A DNA stretch of 64,000 bases from contig WJMH01000010.1 of assembly GCA_014728045.1 (NCBI GenBank), positions 1-64,000 on the forward strand, in the 5' to 3' direction. The position numbers and the translations under genes are program-made. The DNA is from Candidatus Omnitrophota bacterium. GTDB lineage: Bacteria; Omnitrophota; Gorgyraeia; Tantalellales; Tantalellaceae. The stretch's first letter is position 1. Each line of letters begins with the position of its first letter. The notes beneath the pieces are model-generated. The model did no database searches, had not been told where the DNA came from, and worked only from the letters and a program-made list of their open reading frames with translations. Positions 25,564 through 35,009 of the stretch are shown here, in pieces.

Positions 25564-27485
25564 GCCTTTTCCGGCTTTTCCTCCGCTCTGGCGGCTTTCT
25601 CTTCAACATCGAACCCAATGATCGTCTTGACTTCACTTTCGTCCAGCGTCTCTTTTTCAATGAGCTTGTTGGCCAATATATCAAGCTTGTCTTTGTTGTC
25701 CAGAAGTTTCGACTTGGCTATTTCGTAACAATGGTCGACGATGTTCTTCACTTCCTCATCTATGACCCTTGCGGTATCCTCACTGTAATTTCTCTCTTCG
25801 GCAATATCCCTGCCCAGAAAGATCTGCTGGTGGCGTTTGCCCACTGTAAGATGCCCAAGCCTCTGGCTCATACCGTACTGAGTGACCATGTTCCGGGCGA
25901 GCTCTGTGGCTTTGCGAATATCATCCTGAGCCCCGGTAGAGATCTCACCGAAAGCGACCTCCTCACTTGCCCTGCCCCCGAGCATGCCTGCGATCTTGCC
26001 TATGAACTGCTTCTCCCTGTAGATATACTGGTCCTGCTTGGGAAGCTGCATGGTATACCCCAGGGCCATTCCGCGCGAAACGATGGTTACCTTATGCAAG
26101 GGGTCAGCGCCTTCTATGAAGAAGGACATCATGGCATGGCCTGCCTCATGATATGCTATGATCCTTTTCTCCTCGTCACTTATTTTCCGCGACTTCCTCT
26201 GGGGACCGGCCATAACCCTCTCCATAGCTTCCTGCAGATCTTCAAGCCCCACAGCTTCCTTGTTCTTTCTGGCGCCTAGCAAAGCGGCTTCATTGATGAT
26301 GTTGGCAAGATCCGCACCGGAAAAACCCGCGGTCTGACGGGCTATCTTGTAAAGCTCCACTCCCTCTTTCATCTTTATGTTCTTCGCGTGGACCTTTAAA
26401 ATAGCGTCTCGGCCATTTATGTCCGGAAGATCGACCACTATCTGTCTGTCAAAACGGCCGGGTCTCAGAAGAGCCGCGTCAAGAACATCCGGTCTGTTCG
26501 TCGCCGCTATGAGTATTACACCTATACCGGTATCAAAACCGTCCATCTCCGAGAGAAGAGCGTTGAGAGTCTGTTCACGTTCGTCATGCCCGCCACCGAT
26601 ACCGGAAAACCTCTGCCTGCCTACAGCATCGATCTCATCCATGAAAATAATGCAGCCTTTCTGGCTCATCTTGGCGGACTTCTTTGCCTGCTCGAAAAGG
26701 TCCCTTACCCTTGAGGCACCTACTCCCACGAACATCTCCACGAAATCAGAACCGGAAATACTGAAAAAAGGAACACCGGCTTCTCCGGCAACGGCCTTTG
26801 CCAGCAGGGTCTTGCCTGTACCGGGAGGTCCCATAAGAAGCACCCCCTTGGGCATCTTCCCCCCGAGCTTCTGGAATTTACGGGGGGCTTTTAAGAATTC
26901 TATCACTTCCCTTAGCTCCTCCTTGGCCTCCTCTATCCCGGCGACATCATCAAAAGTGACGTTCATTTTGTCCTTGGTTGCCAGCTTCGCGCGGGACTTG
27001 CCGAAAGAAAGCATCTTCCCGCCTCCGGCCGAGGCGCCTCTGTATATGAAGAACCAGAGAAAGAGAATGAATATGAGCATGGGCCCGAGCGAATAAAAAA
27101 GATTCGCGAGGAAAGTCTGCGGAGGTCTGACGTCGAACTCCGGAACGTTTTTCCTTAAAAGTTGCAACAGTTCAGGATCCTCATCGGGAATATTGACGTT
27201 AAATTGCCTTCCGTCACTGAGCTTGCCGGAAATACTATCCTTTACCATGACCGCGGATACGATGGTCCCTGTCTGTTCGTTCGTCTGGACTGTCTCGTAG
27301 AATTCCTTGTAGGTCATTTCCCTGGAAGTCTCCTCCATGGAAGAGAAAACCCACTGGAAAATATAAAAAAGGCCTACTATTATGATTATCCACACGAGCA
27401 GGTTCTTGCTGCTCTGTGGCGGTTCAGGGGTTGGCTTTCTATTCTTTCCGGTGCCTTTTTTTGATGGTCCTATTTTTTTATCCAT
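25560..27485 (-). CDS. ftsH: ATP-dependent zinc metalloprotease FtsH
   Basis: 641 residues: a cytoplasmic Lys/Pro-rich leader, a first membrane helix (about 28-46), a periplasmic domain, a second helix (about 130-147), the AAA+ domain (Walker A GPPGTGKT, Walker B IIFMDEID) and the M41 protease domain with HEAGH. It degrades membrane and short-lived cytosolic proteins. HflK/HflC (33043-34991), its usual membrane modulators, are also encoded in this window. AGGAGA precedes the ATG. It is the first gene of the run that ends at 21420. Confidence 0.97.
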   Translation of the reverse strand: MDKKIGPSKKGTGKNRKPTPEPPQSSKNLLVWIIIIVGLFYIFQWVFSSMEETSREMTYKEFYETVQTNEQTGTIVSAVMVKDSISGKLSDGRQFNVNIPDEDPELLQLLRKNVPEFDVRPPQTFLANLFYSLGPMLIFILFLWFFIYRGASAGGGKMLSFGKSRAKLATKDKMNVTFDDVAGIEEAKEELREVIEFLKAPRKFQKLGGKMPKGVLLMGPPGTGKTLLAKAVAGEAGVPFFSISGSDFVEMFVGVGASRVRDLFEQAKKSAKMSQKGCIIFMDEIDAVGRQRFSGIGGGHDEREQTLNALLSEMDGFDTGIGVILIAATNRPDVLDAALLRPGRFDRQIVVDLPDINGRDAILKVHAKNIKMKEGVELYKIARQTAGFSGADLANIINEAALLGARKNKEAVGLEDLQEAMERVMAGPQRKSRKISDEEKRIIAYHEAGHAMMSFFIEGADPLHKVTIVSRGMALGYTMQLPKQDQYIYREKQFIGKIAGMLGGRASEEVAFGEISTGAQDDIRKATELARNMVTQYGMSQRLGHLTVGKRHQQIFLGRDIAEERNYSEDTARVIDEEVKNIVDHCYEIAKSKLLDNKDKLDILANKLIEKETLDESEVKTIIGFDVEEKAARAEEKPEKA

Positions 27486-27544
27486 TCTCCTGCCGTTTCA
27501 GTTATATTATTTATTATTTATAATATCTTCTCTCAGTCATGCTA

Positions 27545-27573
27545 ATTGTAACACACTAGAAGTGACCGGTCAA
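27545..27573 (-). promoter_or_regulatory. Promoter of the ftsH-folP-cdaA run
   Basis: TTGACC (27568-27573) and TACAAT (27545-27550) with a 17-base spacer, in the gap between the tilS stop and the ftsH start. It gives a leader of about 55 bases. Confidence 0.75.
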
Positions 27574-27617
27574 CGCCCGCGGGAACACTTGCTGACAGGA
27601 AGCTTATCCCCGGCCCC

Positions 27618-28619
27618 TCACCTCTTGTCGAAAACGAGGTCCGAGCCCTTTTTCGTAACACGTATGTCGCCGGGAAAATCCAGGGATCTTCCTTTTTCAC
27701 TTTCCCTGAGAAACCTGTCCATGAGCATCCAGTGACGGTATGAGAGTTTTTTGACGTTCCCCCCGGCATTCGTGAAAAGTTGCTTGAAGACCTCTCTGCG
27801 CAAAGCCTTCGGCTGAAGTATTATATCCTTTATGGATATCCTCGTTCGGTTCCTGGAGCCTTCCATGGCCTTTCTGCTCTGCTGCTGTAGATATTCAAGG
27901 TCTTCCCTTACCGCATCCGAAAGGTTCACCAAAGATCTCTTGACCCTGGGATTGTACTTCTCAAGGAAAGGAAGAACTTCAAGGCGCATCTTGTTACGAA
28001 GGAACATAACATCACTGTTCGAACTGTCCTCGACAAATCCGACCCCGTTCTTCTCGAGAAAATCCAGTATCTGTTCACGCGAAACCCGTATCAACGGCCT
28101 GACCAGCTTAAGGCCCTTTTCCTCCCTTACAGGCGGTATTCCCGAAAGCGACACCGGGGAGGCACCGTAGATCACCCTCATAATGACCGTTTCGGCCTGG
28201 TCGTCCATGGTGTGACCTGTGGCGATAACATTGCACCCGCTCCTCCTGGCGGCCTCCCGGAAGAACCTGTATCTTTCATCACGCGCTCTCTCTTCCAGAG
28301 AGGCGCCTTTCTTCACGGAAGAGCTGACATCGACTTTTTTATGTTCGAAAGGAAGACCAAGCTGAAGGGACAGCTTTCTCACGTAATCCGAATCCCTCGC
28401 AGATTCTTTCCCTCTCAGGCAATGGTCCATGTTCGCTATAACCGTGTCTATGCCCAGGGACCTCTTAACGGATTCCAGAACGTTCAAAAGACACACCGAA
28501 TCGGCTCCTCCGGAGACGGCTACGAGCACCCTGTCGTTTTCACGGAACATGTAATAATGCTTGATGGTGTCCTTAACCCGTTTCAGGAACGTAGCCTTCG
28601 TAACGGTTCTTTTGTTCAT
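27618..28619 (-). CDS. tilS: tRNA(Ile)-lysidine synthetase
   Basis: 333 residues. It converts C34 of tRNA-Ile(CAT) to lysidine so that the tRNA reads AUA. The PP-loop S36-GGADS41 is clear, followed by the N-type ATPase domain (ATGHTMDDQAETV) and a shorter C-terminal region than E. coli TilS. ATGA overlap links it to queH upstream. The two are probably transcribed together. Confidence 0.94.
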   Translation of the reverse strand: MNKRTVTKATFLKRVKDTIKHYYMFRENDRVLVAVSGGADSVCLLNVLESVKRSLGIDTVIANMDHCLRGKESARDSDYVRKLSLQLGLPFEHKKVDVSSSVKKGASLEERARDERYRFFREAARRSGCNVIATGHTMDDQAETVIMRVIYGASPVSLSGIPPVREEKGLKLVRPLIRVSREQILDFLEKNGVGFVEDSSNSDVMFLRNKMRLEVLPFLEKYNPRVKRSLVNLSDAVREDLEYLQQQSRKAMEGSRNRTRISIKDIILQPKALRREVFKQLFTNAGGNVKKLSYRHWMLMDRFLRESEKGRSLDFPGDIRVTKKGSDLVFDKR

Positions 28620-29161
28620 TTTCGCCTTCTCCTAAGAGCCTCTTCCTGGCTGTAAACGCACCCGCAGTAGTCCTGCCTGTAAAGCCCCATCTCTCTGGAC
28701 ATCTCTGTCGCCCTGAGAAACCCGCCTTTTTTCTTGAAATCCGCGTTAATGAATTTTTCGCCGCCTATTTCACGCCCTATCGAGTTAATGACCGCAGCAT
28801 CCTTGTGGGGACTGACGCTGAGCGTAGTGGTAAAGGCGCCGAAGATCTTTTCACGCATATATTTGTATGTTTGCTCAAGTCTAATCCTGTAACAGATTCT
28901 GCAGCGGTCCCCTCCTTCGGGGGCGTATTCCAGGCCCTTTACAAGTTCGAACCATTTCTGTCTGTCGTAGGGGCCTTCCACCAGATCAAACCCGAGCTCG
29001 GTTGCGACTTTCCTGGATGCCTCGAGCCTTCTTTGGTATTCGTCAACCGGATGAATGTTCGGATTATAAAAATACCCGGTTACCCTGTGGCCTTCTATCA
29101 TCAGCTTTTCTGCGACCGCGCCTGCGCATACTCCGCAACAGATATGTAACAATATCTTCAT
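28616..29161 (-). CDS. queH: Epoxyqueuosine reductase QueH
   Basis: 181 residues of the DUF208/QueH family, which catalyses the last step of queuosine synthesis in tRNA in place of QueG. Cysteines C8-C9-C12 (HICCGVC), a CRICYRIRL pair in the middle and DYCGC near the C-terminus match the metal/iron-sulfur ligands of the family. Queuosine is placed in tRNA-Tyr and others; tRNA-Tyr(GTA) in this window is a natural substrate. Confidence 0.93.
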   Translation of the reverse strand: MKILLHICCGVCAGAVAEKLMIEGHRVTGYFYNPNIHPVDEYQRRLEASRKVATELGFDLVEGPYDRQKWFELVKGLEYAPEGGDRCRICYRIRLEQTYKYMREKIFGAFTTTLSVSPHKDAAVINSIGREIGGEKFINADFKKKGGFLRATEMSREMGLYRQDYCGCVYSQEEALRRRRK

Positions 29162-29182
29162 ATAAGCCCCAGTCCGATATTT

Positions 29183-29211
29183 TTGCTTTTTTCTTTACGC
29201 TATGGCATACT
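29183..29211 (+). promoter_or_regulatory. Candidate plus-strand promoter of the small RNA
   Basis: TTGCTT (29183-29188) and CATACT (29206-29211), 17 bases apart on the plus strand. The expected start is A29218, exactly the first base of the hairpin arm. Each hexamer matches the consensus at four positions, so this is moderate support only. Confidence 0.4.
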
Positions 29212-29217
29212 TATTCC

Positions 29218-29296
29218 AAGGAGTGGTCCTCTGACGGGAAGCTGTTAAGCTGAAGATTTTTACAAAAAAGAGAGGCAACCACTCCTTCTTTTTTTT
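29218..29296 (+). ncRNA. Candidate small RNA with intrinsic terminator
   Basis: About 79 bases on the plus strand, between queH and the RNase Z gene. A perfect 10-bp stem (29218-29227 with 29278-29287) continues, after a two-base bulge, as CCTCT/AGAGG, and is followed by C and eight T. This is a strong terminator only in plus orientation, where no gene would need one. The 3' arm CCACUCCUU could pair with purine-rich ribosome binding sites. Alternatively it is a hairpin in the minus-strand mRNA between rnz and queH. It does not match any riboswitch I know. Confidence 0.4.
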
Positions 29297-30212
29297 AAAC
29301 AGATACCTCCATGAGGTCCTCTGCAACGATCATTTCCGGATACTTCTCCACCAGTTTCTCGAGCCTTTGCTGGTCCTGATACTTTCGGCTTATATGTGTC
29401 AGAACTGTTTTGCCGACACCGCCCTGCCGGACCATTTCCACCACCTCGGGCAGTGAAGCGTGCATATAGGGTTTATCCGGTCCTACATCATCAAAATACG
29501 TGCAGTCCTGGACCAAAAGGTCCGCCCCCTCCACCAGTTGGCGCAGAGAATCGCACAATTCGGTGTCGCCGGAGAAGACCACTTTCTTCCCCTTCTGCCT
29601 GTGGGATACATCTTCAAGAAGAACGCGCCGGCCTCCGATAGACACCTCTTTCTTCTCTTTGAGCTCCTTGTAGACGGGCCCCTCTTCGGGAAGACCAAGC
29701 TGCATAGCTTTTCTAATATCTATGACAGTCTTTTCCTTTTCGATGAAAGCATACGCTACTGCGGGAATGCTGTGCTTGACCGGCACCGAAACAACGCGAA
29801 ACCTGTCCGTTTCGTAGATCGTCTGCGTTTTTTTGCCACGAGGGTTGACATTCTGCGAGAGCACCCGGAATTTAGCCATGGAAACGCTCAATTGCCTGTA
29901 CTTGCTCACATTCTTCTTCGCCTGCGGCGCGTGAACGGTTAAAGGTCGCTGACGCCCCTCGAACCCCATTGTATCTATAACTCCCGGAAGACCGAGACAA
30001 TGGTCACCGTGCCAGTGCGTGATAAAAATATGATCGAGTTTCATCATATTGAGACCGGCAAAGAGTATCTGTCGCTGAGTGCCTTCACCGCAATCAAAAA
30101 GACAACAGAACTCTTCCGCGTCACTGTAACGCAGATGAACTGCCGAATGAGCTCTTTGCTTGGTAGGTACACCCGCAGTCGTGCCCAACAAGGTCAAAGT
30201 AATCTTAGACAT
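29295..30212 (-). CDS. rnz: Ribonuclease Z (tRNA 3' processing)
   Basis: 305 residues from the ATG at 30212 (MSKITLTLLGTTAGVPT). The open frame extends 37 codons further, but those overlap the upstream epimerase gene. It is a metallo-beta-lactamase-fold endonuclease that trims tRNA 3' trailers: FDCGEGTQRQ, the zinc motif THWHGDHCLGLPG, FSGDTE and the C-terminal HISRKYQD are present. All tRNAs here encode CCA, so its main substrates may be CCA-less tRNAs elsewhere or other RNAs. Confidence 0.95.
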   Translation of the reverse strand: MSKITLTLLGTTAGVPTKQRAHSAVHLRYSDAEEFCCLFDCGEGTQRQILFAGLNMMKLDHIFITHWHGDHCLGLPGVIDTMGFEGRQRPLTVHAPQAKKNVSKYRQLSVSMAKFRVLSQNVNPRGKKTQTIYETDRFRVVSVPVKHSIPAVAYAFIEKEKTVIDIRKAMQLGLPEEGPVYKELKEKKEVSIGGRRVLLEDVSHRQKGKKVVFSGDTELCDSLRQLVEGADLLVQDCTYFDDVGPDKPYMHASLPEVVEMVRQGGVGKTVLTHISRKYQDQQRLEKLVEKYPEMIVAEDLMEVSV

Positions 30213-31161
30213 TTTCAGACGCTTCCTGTTCCTTTCGCCACTGGCTGACAACTTCCCGCAAACCTTCTTTGGTTGATATTTCCGGTTCATATCCGAGTAT
30301 CTCCCGGGCCCGGCTGATATCATATACCCTGTCCTTGAAGATCCTTTCCGCCCTCCTTTTCACCGGAGGAAATACGCTGAGCAACCGGAAAAGCCACGCG
30401 GGTACTACCGGGGGCTCCATCCCCATTTCCCGGTAACAGATCTCAAGGAATTTACGCAATGTAATTACCTGCTTGTCGGCGACGATGAAAGAGCCTTCCA
30501 GGGCTTCTTCTTTTTCAAGGGTAAGAAGCAATAACTGCACGAGATTGCCCACATGCACCAGATGAAGCTTTGAGTCCATCCCCTTGACATCCACGAGAGG
30601 GATCTGGCGCTTCCGCACTCCGGCCAGTATCCTGTCTAAAGCGTGAGGCTCTCCGTGACCGTAAACCATGCAGGGCCGGACGACGCAGACGGAAAGCCCT
30701 TTTTCCCGGAACTGCATGACAGTGCGTTCTGCTTCGATCTTGGACCTTCCGTAAGGATTGCTTGCCTTATAGGGCATCTCATCCCTTAAGGGTACCTGCT
30801 CGTTACCGCTGATAACGGCGACAGAACTAAGATATATGAGTTTTCCTATATGGTTCGCGTAACAGGCCCGGCAGATGTTCCGGGTGCTTTCGATATTAAC
30901 ACGATGCAAACTATCCTCATCCCGGTCCATTACGGCTGCTGCGCAATGATAGACGGCCTGAGGGGATATTTTCTTCAATAGCTCCTCGAGAAGGTCGGCG
31001 TTAAGTATATCAGTGACCTCGTAAGGGACTTTCATCTTCTCCAGAAGGGAAACATCACTAGTACTCCTTACCAGAGATACTACATCATGTCCCTTCTCCG
31101 CAAGAGCCCTGAGGAGATTACTTCCTATAAACCCGGTCGCTCCGGTCAGCACTATCTTCAT
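30205..31161 (-). CDS. NAD-dependent epimerase/dehydratase (SDR family)
   Basis: 318 residues of the extended SDR family. The cofactor site is GATGFIGSNLLRAL near the N-terminus; the catalytic tyrosine motif is YGRSK with an upstream Ser (LSSVAVISG). Relatives act on nucleotide sugars, sterol-like substrates or flavonoid-type compounds; nothing here fixes the substrate. It overlaps rnz downstream and the SemiSWEET gene upstream by 44 bases, so all three are probably cotranscribed. Confidence 0.88.
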   Translation of the reverse strand: MKIVLTGATGFIGSNLLRALAEKGHDVVSLVRSTSDVSLLEKMKVPYEVTDILNADLLEELLKKISPQAVYHCAAAVMDRDEDSLHRVNIESTRNICRACYANHIGKLIYLSSVAVISGNEQVPLRDEMPYKASNPYGRSKIEAERTVMQFREKGLSVCVVRPCMVYGHGEPHALDRILAGVRKRQIPLVDVKGMDSKLHLVHVGNLVQLLLLTLEKEEALEGSFIVADKQVITLRKFLEICYREMGMEPPVVPAWLFRLLSVFPPVKRRAERIFKDRVYDISRAREILGYEPEISTKEGLREVVSQWRKEQEASENV

Positions 31162-31438
31162 TTAACCCTTTATCCCCGCGGCTGTAGACCGCTTTTGATA
31201 CAAGCACCATTAGGCAAAAGCACAGCGTTATCCCGTTGGCCAGGACTATCGGGAACTCACCTATCAATATACCGTAAACAAGCCATAGGAATATTCCCAG
31301 CGTAAGAATAATATACATGTACAGGGAAATATCCCTGGCGCGTTTCGTCCTTAAGATCTTCACCACCTGAGGCACGAATGAAAGCGTCGTGCATATGCCC
31401 GCGGCGAACCCTATGAGACTTATATGCAGTCTGTCCAT
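31118..31438 (-). CDS. SemiSWEET-like PQ-loop transporter
   Basis: 106 residues from the ATG at 31438, six bases after GGAG; an ATG one codon earlier is possible. Three membrane helices with the PQ-loop signature (SFVPQVVKILRTKRARDIS) fit the half-size sugar transporters called SemiSWEET, which dimerise. A hydrophilic tail overlaps the epimerase start by 44 bases in another frame. Substrate is likely a sugar, not proven. Confidence 0.82.
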   Translation of the reverse strand: MDRLHISLIGFAAGICTTLSFVPQVVKILRTKRARDISLYMYIILTLGIFLWLVYGILIGEFPIVLANGITLCFCLMVLVSKAVYSRGDKGLNEDSADRSDRVYRK

Positions 31439-31458
31439 CATCTTCTCCGAAGTTGCGC

Positions 31459-32067
31459 TCAACTTAAAAGCATTTTTGTCAAAACACCGACCAGAGGCAG
31501 TATCACTCTATCAAACAGACCAAGATACAAAAGACCGATCAATATTATGAACCCGTACCGGTCCAGTTTCTCGTATTTCCTGGCCGCCTCCCGTGGCAAT
31601 ATGGCGGCAACTATACCGCCGCCATCGAGCGGCGGTATAGGTATGAGGTTGAAAATGCCCAGAACCAGACTGATCAGGACCCCGTAAAGAAGGAACAGCC
31701 CCGGCAAAGAACCTGGCGGGAAAATACCTGCCCTGAAGATCACCGCGAAAAAAACCGCAAGGATCAAGTTGGACGCAGGACCCGCGCAACTTGTAAGAAG
31801 CATGCCCTTCCTGGGGTCATTGAAATTATTCGGGTTCACGGGAACCGGTTTGGCCCATCCGAAAACCACCGGCGCTCTCGAAATAATAAGTAACGCCGGT
31901 AGCAGGACCGTCCCTATCGGGTCTGCATGGGCCAGGGGATTAAGAGTGAGTCTGCCCGCATCCCTCGCGGTCGTATCGCCAAGCCTGTATGCCACGTAGC
32001 CGTGCGCCAGTTCATGGATGACTATAACGACAACAAATACAGAAATTGAAATAATCGCGTTCGCCAT
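31459..32067 (-). CDS. Site-2 protease family (M50) membrane protease
   Basis: 202 residues with about six membrane helices. The zinc site is H18-E-L-A-H22 within the first helix and the third ligand is in NLIPIPPLDGG. This is the compact M50 type without a PDZ domain. It probably cleaves a transmembrane substrate, but none is suggested by context. It is close to the SemiSWEET gene downstream (20 bases) and a 59-residue basic protein gene upstream. Confidence 0.92.
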   Translation of the reverse strand: MANAIISISVFVVVIVIHELAHGYVAYRLGDTTARDAGRLTLNPLAHADPIGTVLLPALLIISRAPVVFGWAKPVPVNPNNFNDPRKGMLLTSCAGPASNLILAVFFAVIFRAGIFPPGSLPGLFLLYGVLISLVLGIFNLIPIPPLDGGGIVAAILPREAARKYEKLDRYGFIILIGLLYLGLFDRVILPLVGVLTKMLLS

Positions 32068-32070
32068 ATA

Positions 32071-32250
32071 TCAGAGAGTATACCCCATGCGTTTAAGGGC
32101 CTTGTTCATCCTGTCGACGACCTGGTTCCTGGTACTTCCCTCGGTAAGGTTGTTCTTGCATATCCCGGCGAAGCCCTTACGGTTCTTGATCTTGAAAATC
32201 TTTAGCTGTGACTTCGGGACCTTCCTCAACTTGATCTGTTTTTTTGCCAT
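32071..32250 (-). CDS. Small basic protein of unknown function
   Basis: 59 residues from the ATG at 32250, preceded by GGGGGG at seven bases; further open codons upstream run into the HD-GYP gene. It is strongly basic (MAKKQIKLRKVPKSQ...), has three Cys/Lys-rich turns of secondary structure and ends KALKRMGYTL. It could bind RNA or DNA by charge alone. No family recognised. Confidence 0.6.
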   Translation of the reverse strand: MAKKQIKLRKVPKSQLKIFKIKNRKGFAGICKNNLTEGSTRNQVVDRMNKALKRMGYTL

Positions 32251-32254
32251 AGTT

Positions 32255-33001
32255 CTACCCCCCTTTTCGGATTGCAATATGCGGCGGGGCCTCATGGGAA
32301 AGCCCCGCGTCCATCAAAAACTGTTCAATATCCCTGTTAGCTTCCCAGGTCCTTTTGATCTTTTCCTTGTTGCGCATGAACGCCATAACGACCGCCGGAT
32401 CAAAATGGGTACCCGCCCTTTCCAGGACCATCGATACCGATTTATCGAACCCGAAAGCCTTCTTGTAGGAACGCTTGGAAGTAAAAGCGTCAAAACAATC
32501 AGCGAGACTGACTATTCTTCCGTATAGAGGTATCTGTTCACCTTTGAGGCCGCGCGGATACCCCTTGCCGTCGAACCTCTCATGATGCGTCAGGGCCACA
32601 AGCTCGCAGGCACGCATTATAGGGGTCTTTGAGTTTGCGAATATCCTGGCCCCGGCTTCGGGGTGTTTCATCATTATGTATCTTTCCTCTGAGGTAAGCT
32701 TCCCTTTTTTCTTCAGGATAGAATCGGGCAGAGTTATCTTGCCGATGTCATGCAAGGGACTGGCGTGGCGTATAGTATCCACTTCTTTTTCCGAAAGCCC
32801 CATCTCCTCTGCGATGATGGCGCTGTAATCGGCTATGCGCACAAGATGCACCCCGGTCGAAACATCCCTGGACTCGGCCACGACGGCCATACGGAAGATC
32901 ATCTCCATATTAGCCTCTTTTATCTCATCATAAGCGTGTTTCAGATTTTCGTAAGCCCCTCTTATGCCGAGTTTGAGATTATGCTCGGTTCTTTTTGTCA
33001 T
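32255..33001 (-). CDS. HD-GYP domain protein, probable c-di-GMP phosphodiesterase
   Basis: 248 residues from the ATG at 33001; a GTG at 33046 that overlaps the hflC stop would add 15 unlikely residues. A short N-terminal helix leads into the HD-GYP domain: HASPLHDIGK, MKHPEAGA, THHERFDGKGYPRGL and the SLADCFDAFTSKR segment are intact. Such enzymes hydrolyse c-di-GMP to pGpG or GMP. It has no receiver or PAS domain, so its control is unknown. Confidence 0.9.
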   Translation of the reverse strand: MTKRTEHNLKLGIRGAYENLKHAYDEIKEANMEMIFRMAVVAESRDVSTGVHLVRIADYSAIIAEEMGLSEKEVDTIRHASPLHDIGKITLPDSILKKKGKLTSEERYIMMKHPEAGARIFANSKTPIMRACELVALTHHERFDGKGYPRGLKGEQIPLYGRIVSLADCFDAFTSKRSYKKAFGFDKSVSMVLERAGTHFDPAVVMAFMRNKEKIKRTWEANRDIEQFLMDAGLSHEAPPHIAIRKGG

Positions 33002-33042
33002 ATTCCGTATTCCCGTTCCATTGAACAACGAAGGAAAGGGCC

Positions 33043-33990
33043 TCACTCCCCCATTCTTTTAAGGTATTTGTAATAATCCCCTTCCGTGGAAAGTATAACG
33101 GTAGTATTACCGTCAACTGTATTATTATAAGTCTCAAGCGTCTTGAGGAACGAATAGAACCCGGGGTCCTTGCTGTAGGAATCTGCATATATCTTTATGG
33201 CTTCAGCATCGGCCTTACCACGGATGCCCTGGGCTGTCTTGTAAGCCTCCGAGGATATTCGCTTAAGCTCCTTTTCCTTCTGTCCCCTTATCTCGGCGCT
33301 CTTTCCCATACCTTCGGACCGGTACTGTTCCGCAGCACGCTTCCTTTCTGATATCATCCTTTCATAGACTTTTTGTCGCACTTCCTCAACATAATTGAGC
33401 CTTTTTATCCTTACATCGACCAGCTCAATACCGTACTGGGGCATTAATTCCTGTGCTCTTTTGAGAATGTCGTTTTCCAGCGCCGTACGGCCCATGGTTA
33501 TCCTTTCAAGGGCCTCTTCGGCGATGGCGGTTATCTCCGCGGGGGTTTCCGTATCAAGTATCCGATTGGAATCCCTGATGGTCTCCACGAGAGGATGGCT
33601 GGTTATCACGTCTCTGGTAGCGGAATTGATGATATCGTCCAGCCTTCCATGCGCGCCGCGCTCAGTCCCCACTGATTGCAGAAACATCAACGCGTTCTTG
33701 ATCTTCCAGCGTGCCGTGGTATCCACCCAGATGTATTTCTTGTCCCGGGTGGGTATCTGGTTAGGATCACCGTCCCAGTTGAGCAACCTTTTATCAAAAG
33801 AATGCGCGATCTGTATGAACGGGACCTTAAAATGAAGTCCGGCCCTGGTAACAGGCTCACCCACAGGCCTTCCGAACTGGGTTATGACGACCTGCTGGGT
33901 CTCATCTACTACATATACAGTTCCCGTAAGGAACGCAATAGCCGCCAGAATGGCCACCCCCATTATAATGTTAGCCGCTTTTTTTATCAT
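33043..33990 (-). CDS. hflC: FtsH modulator HflC
   Basis: 315 residues: one N-terminal membrane helix (about 7-28) and an SPFH/stomatin domain, then an Ala/Glu/Arg-rich coiled coil. HflC and HflK form a large periplasmic cage around FtsH. VTRAGLHFKVPFIQ and DTTARWKI match the family. It overlaps hflK by four bases. Confidence 0.95.
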   Translation of the reverse strand: MIKKAANIIMGVAILAAIAFLTGTVYVVDETQQVVITQFGRPVGEPVTRAGLHFKVPFIQIAHSFDKRLLNWDGDPNQIPTRDKKYIWVDTTARWKIKNALMFLQSVGTERGAHGRLDDIINSATRDVITSHPLVETIRDSNRILDTETPAEITAIAEEALERITMGRTALENDILKRAQELMPQYGIELVDVRIKRLNYVEEVRQKVYERMISERKRAAEQYRSEGMGKSAEIRGQKEKELKRISSEAYKTAQGIRGKADAEAIKIYADSYSKDPGFYSFLKTLETYNNTVDGNTTVILSTEGDYYKYLKRMGE

Positions 33991-34991
33991 TGCTCGCCCC
34001 CTTTCTCGCCAAGCCTCAACAGCGGAAGAATAGAATTCTGCTGAGGATCAGTGATGTATTTGGTCTCAGCCTGAGGCAAGACCCTGGACATCGTCTCAAG
34101 GTACAGCCTTTTCTTGGTTATCTCCGGTGCCTTTTTATACTCTTCCCAAGTGACCAGGAATCTTTCCGATTCGCCTTCGGCCCGGTTGATCTTATCAAGC
34201 TGGTACCCTTCAGCCTGCCTGATCGTTCTGAGCGCTTCACCTTTGGCGCGAGGCACCGCCTTGTTGTATTCTTCCCAGGCTTCGTTGATCATTCTCTCCC
34301 GCTCCTGCTTGGCTTCGTTCACCTCGTTGAAAGCGGGTTTCACCCTGTCAGGAGGGTTCACATCCAGCAGCTTGACAGTGACTATACTGATCCCCGTCTG
34401 ATATTTATCCATGAGCTCCTGCAGGTCCAGTTCCGCCTTATGGTCGATCTCCTGACGTTTAGTAGTGAGGACCTCATCAACCGTATAGTCCCCCACCAGC
34501 CTGCGCATTACCACTTCAGACATGACCCTGACATTACCCACGGGCTTTTTTGTGCGGAACATCAGTTCCACAGGATCATTGACGCGGAACTGAACGATCC
34601 ACCTCACGTCCAGTATGTTAAGATCCCCTGTAAGCATAAGCGACTCTTCGGGGAACTTACGCGCGGCATAAACACTTCGCACTCCGGACCGCGCAGTCCT
34701 GAAGCCGAATTCCTCCTTGAAGATCTTCTTGACCTTTATAGGTGTGGCCTTTTCGATACCGAAGGGCAACTTGACTTGCAATCCCGGCTCTGTGGTCCGG
34801 ACATAACCGCCGAACCTCTGGACGACCCCGACCTCGTCAGGTCCTATAGAATAAATGCCGCTCTGGAGCGCAAAGATCGCTATCAGAACAGCAATACCAG
34901 CCGGAAGATACTTGAGGTAGTCCTTACCCATCTGTTTCACTTTTTTAGCCTCGTCCTTGAAAAGGTCGTCGGGTGATCTGAAATTATCCAT
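33987..34991 (-). CDS. hflK: FtsH modulator HflK
   Basis: 334 residues: a cytoplasmic start, one membrane helix (about 28-48), and an SPFH domain (IGPDEVGVVQRFGGYV, EPGLQVKLPFGIE) with a coiled-coil tail. The N-terminus lacks the long glycine-rich stretch of E. coli HflK. It is the first gene of hflK-hflC and partners FtsH at 25560-27485. Confidence 0.95.
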   Translation of the reverse strand: MDNFRSPDDLFKDEAKKVKQMGKDYLKYLPAGIAVLIAIFALQSGIYSIGPDEVGVVQRFGGYVRTTEPGLQVKLPFGIEKATPIKVKKIFKEEFGFRTARSGVRSVYAARKFPEESLMLTGDLNILDVRWIVQFRVNDPVELMFRTKKPVGNVRVMSEVVMRRLVGDYTVDEVLTTKRQEIDHKAELDLQELMDKYQTGISIVTVKLLDVNPPDRVKPAFNEVNEAKQERERMINEAWEEYNKAVPRAKGEALRTIRQAEGYQLDKINRAEGESERFLVTWEEYKKAPEITKKRLYLETMSRVLPQAETKYITDPQQNSILPLLRLGEKGGEQ

Positions 34992-35009
34992 AACAACTCC
35001 TTCCCTGAT

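Noticed and set aside
29162-29294. preQ1 riboswitch before queH
   Set aside because: The minus-strand leader lacks the preQ1-I pattern of stem, C-rich loop and A-rich tail. The hairpin there reads as a terminator on the other strand.
33990-34976. Long plus-strand open frame of 328 codons opposite hflK
   Set aside because: It is an antisense shadow of the clear hflK gene, with no ribosome binding site or recognisable domain.
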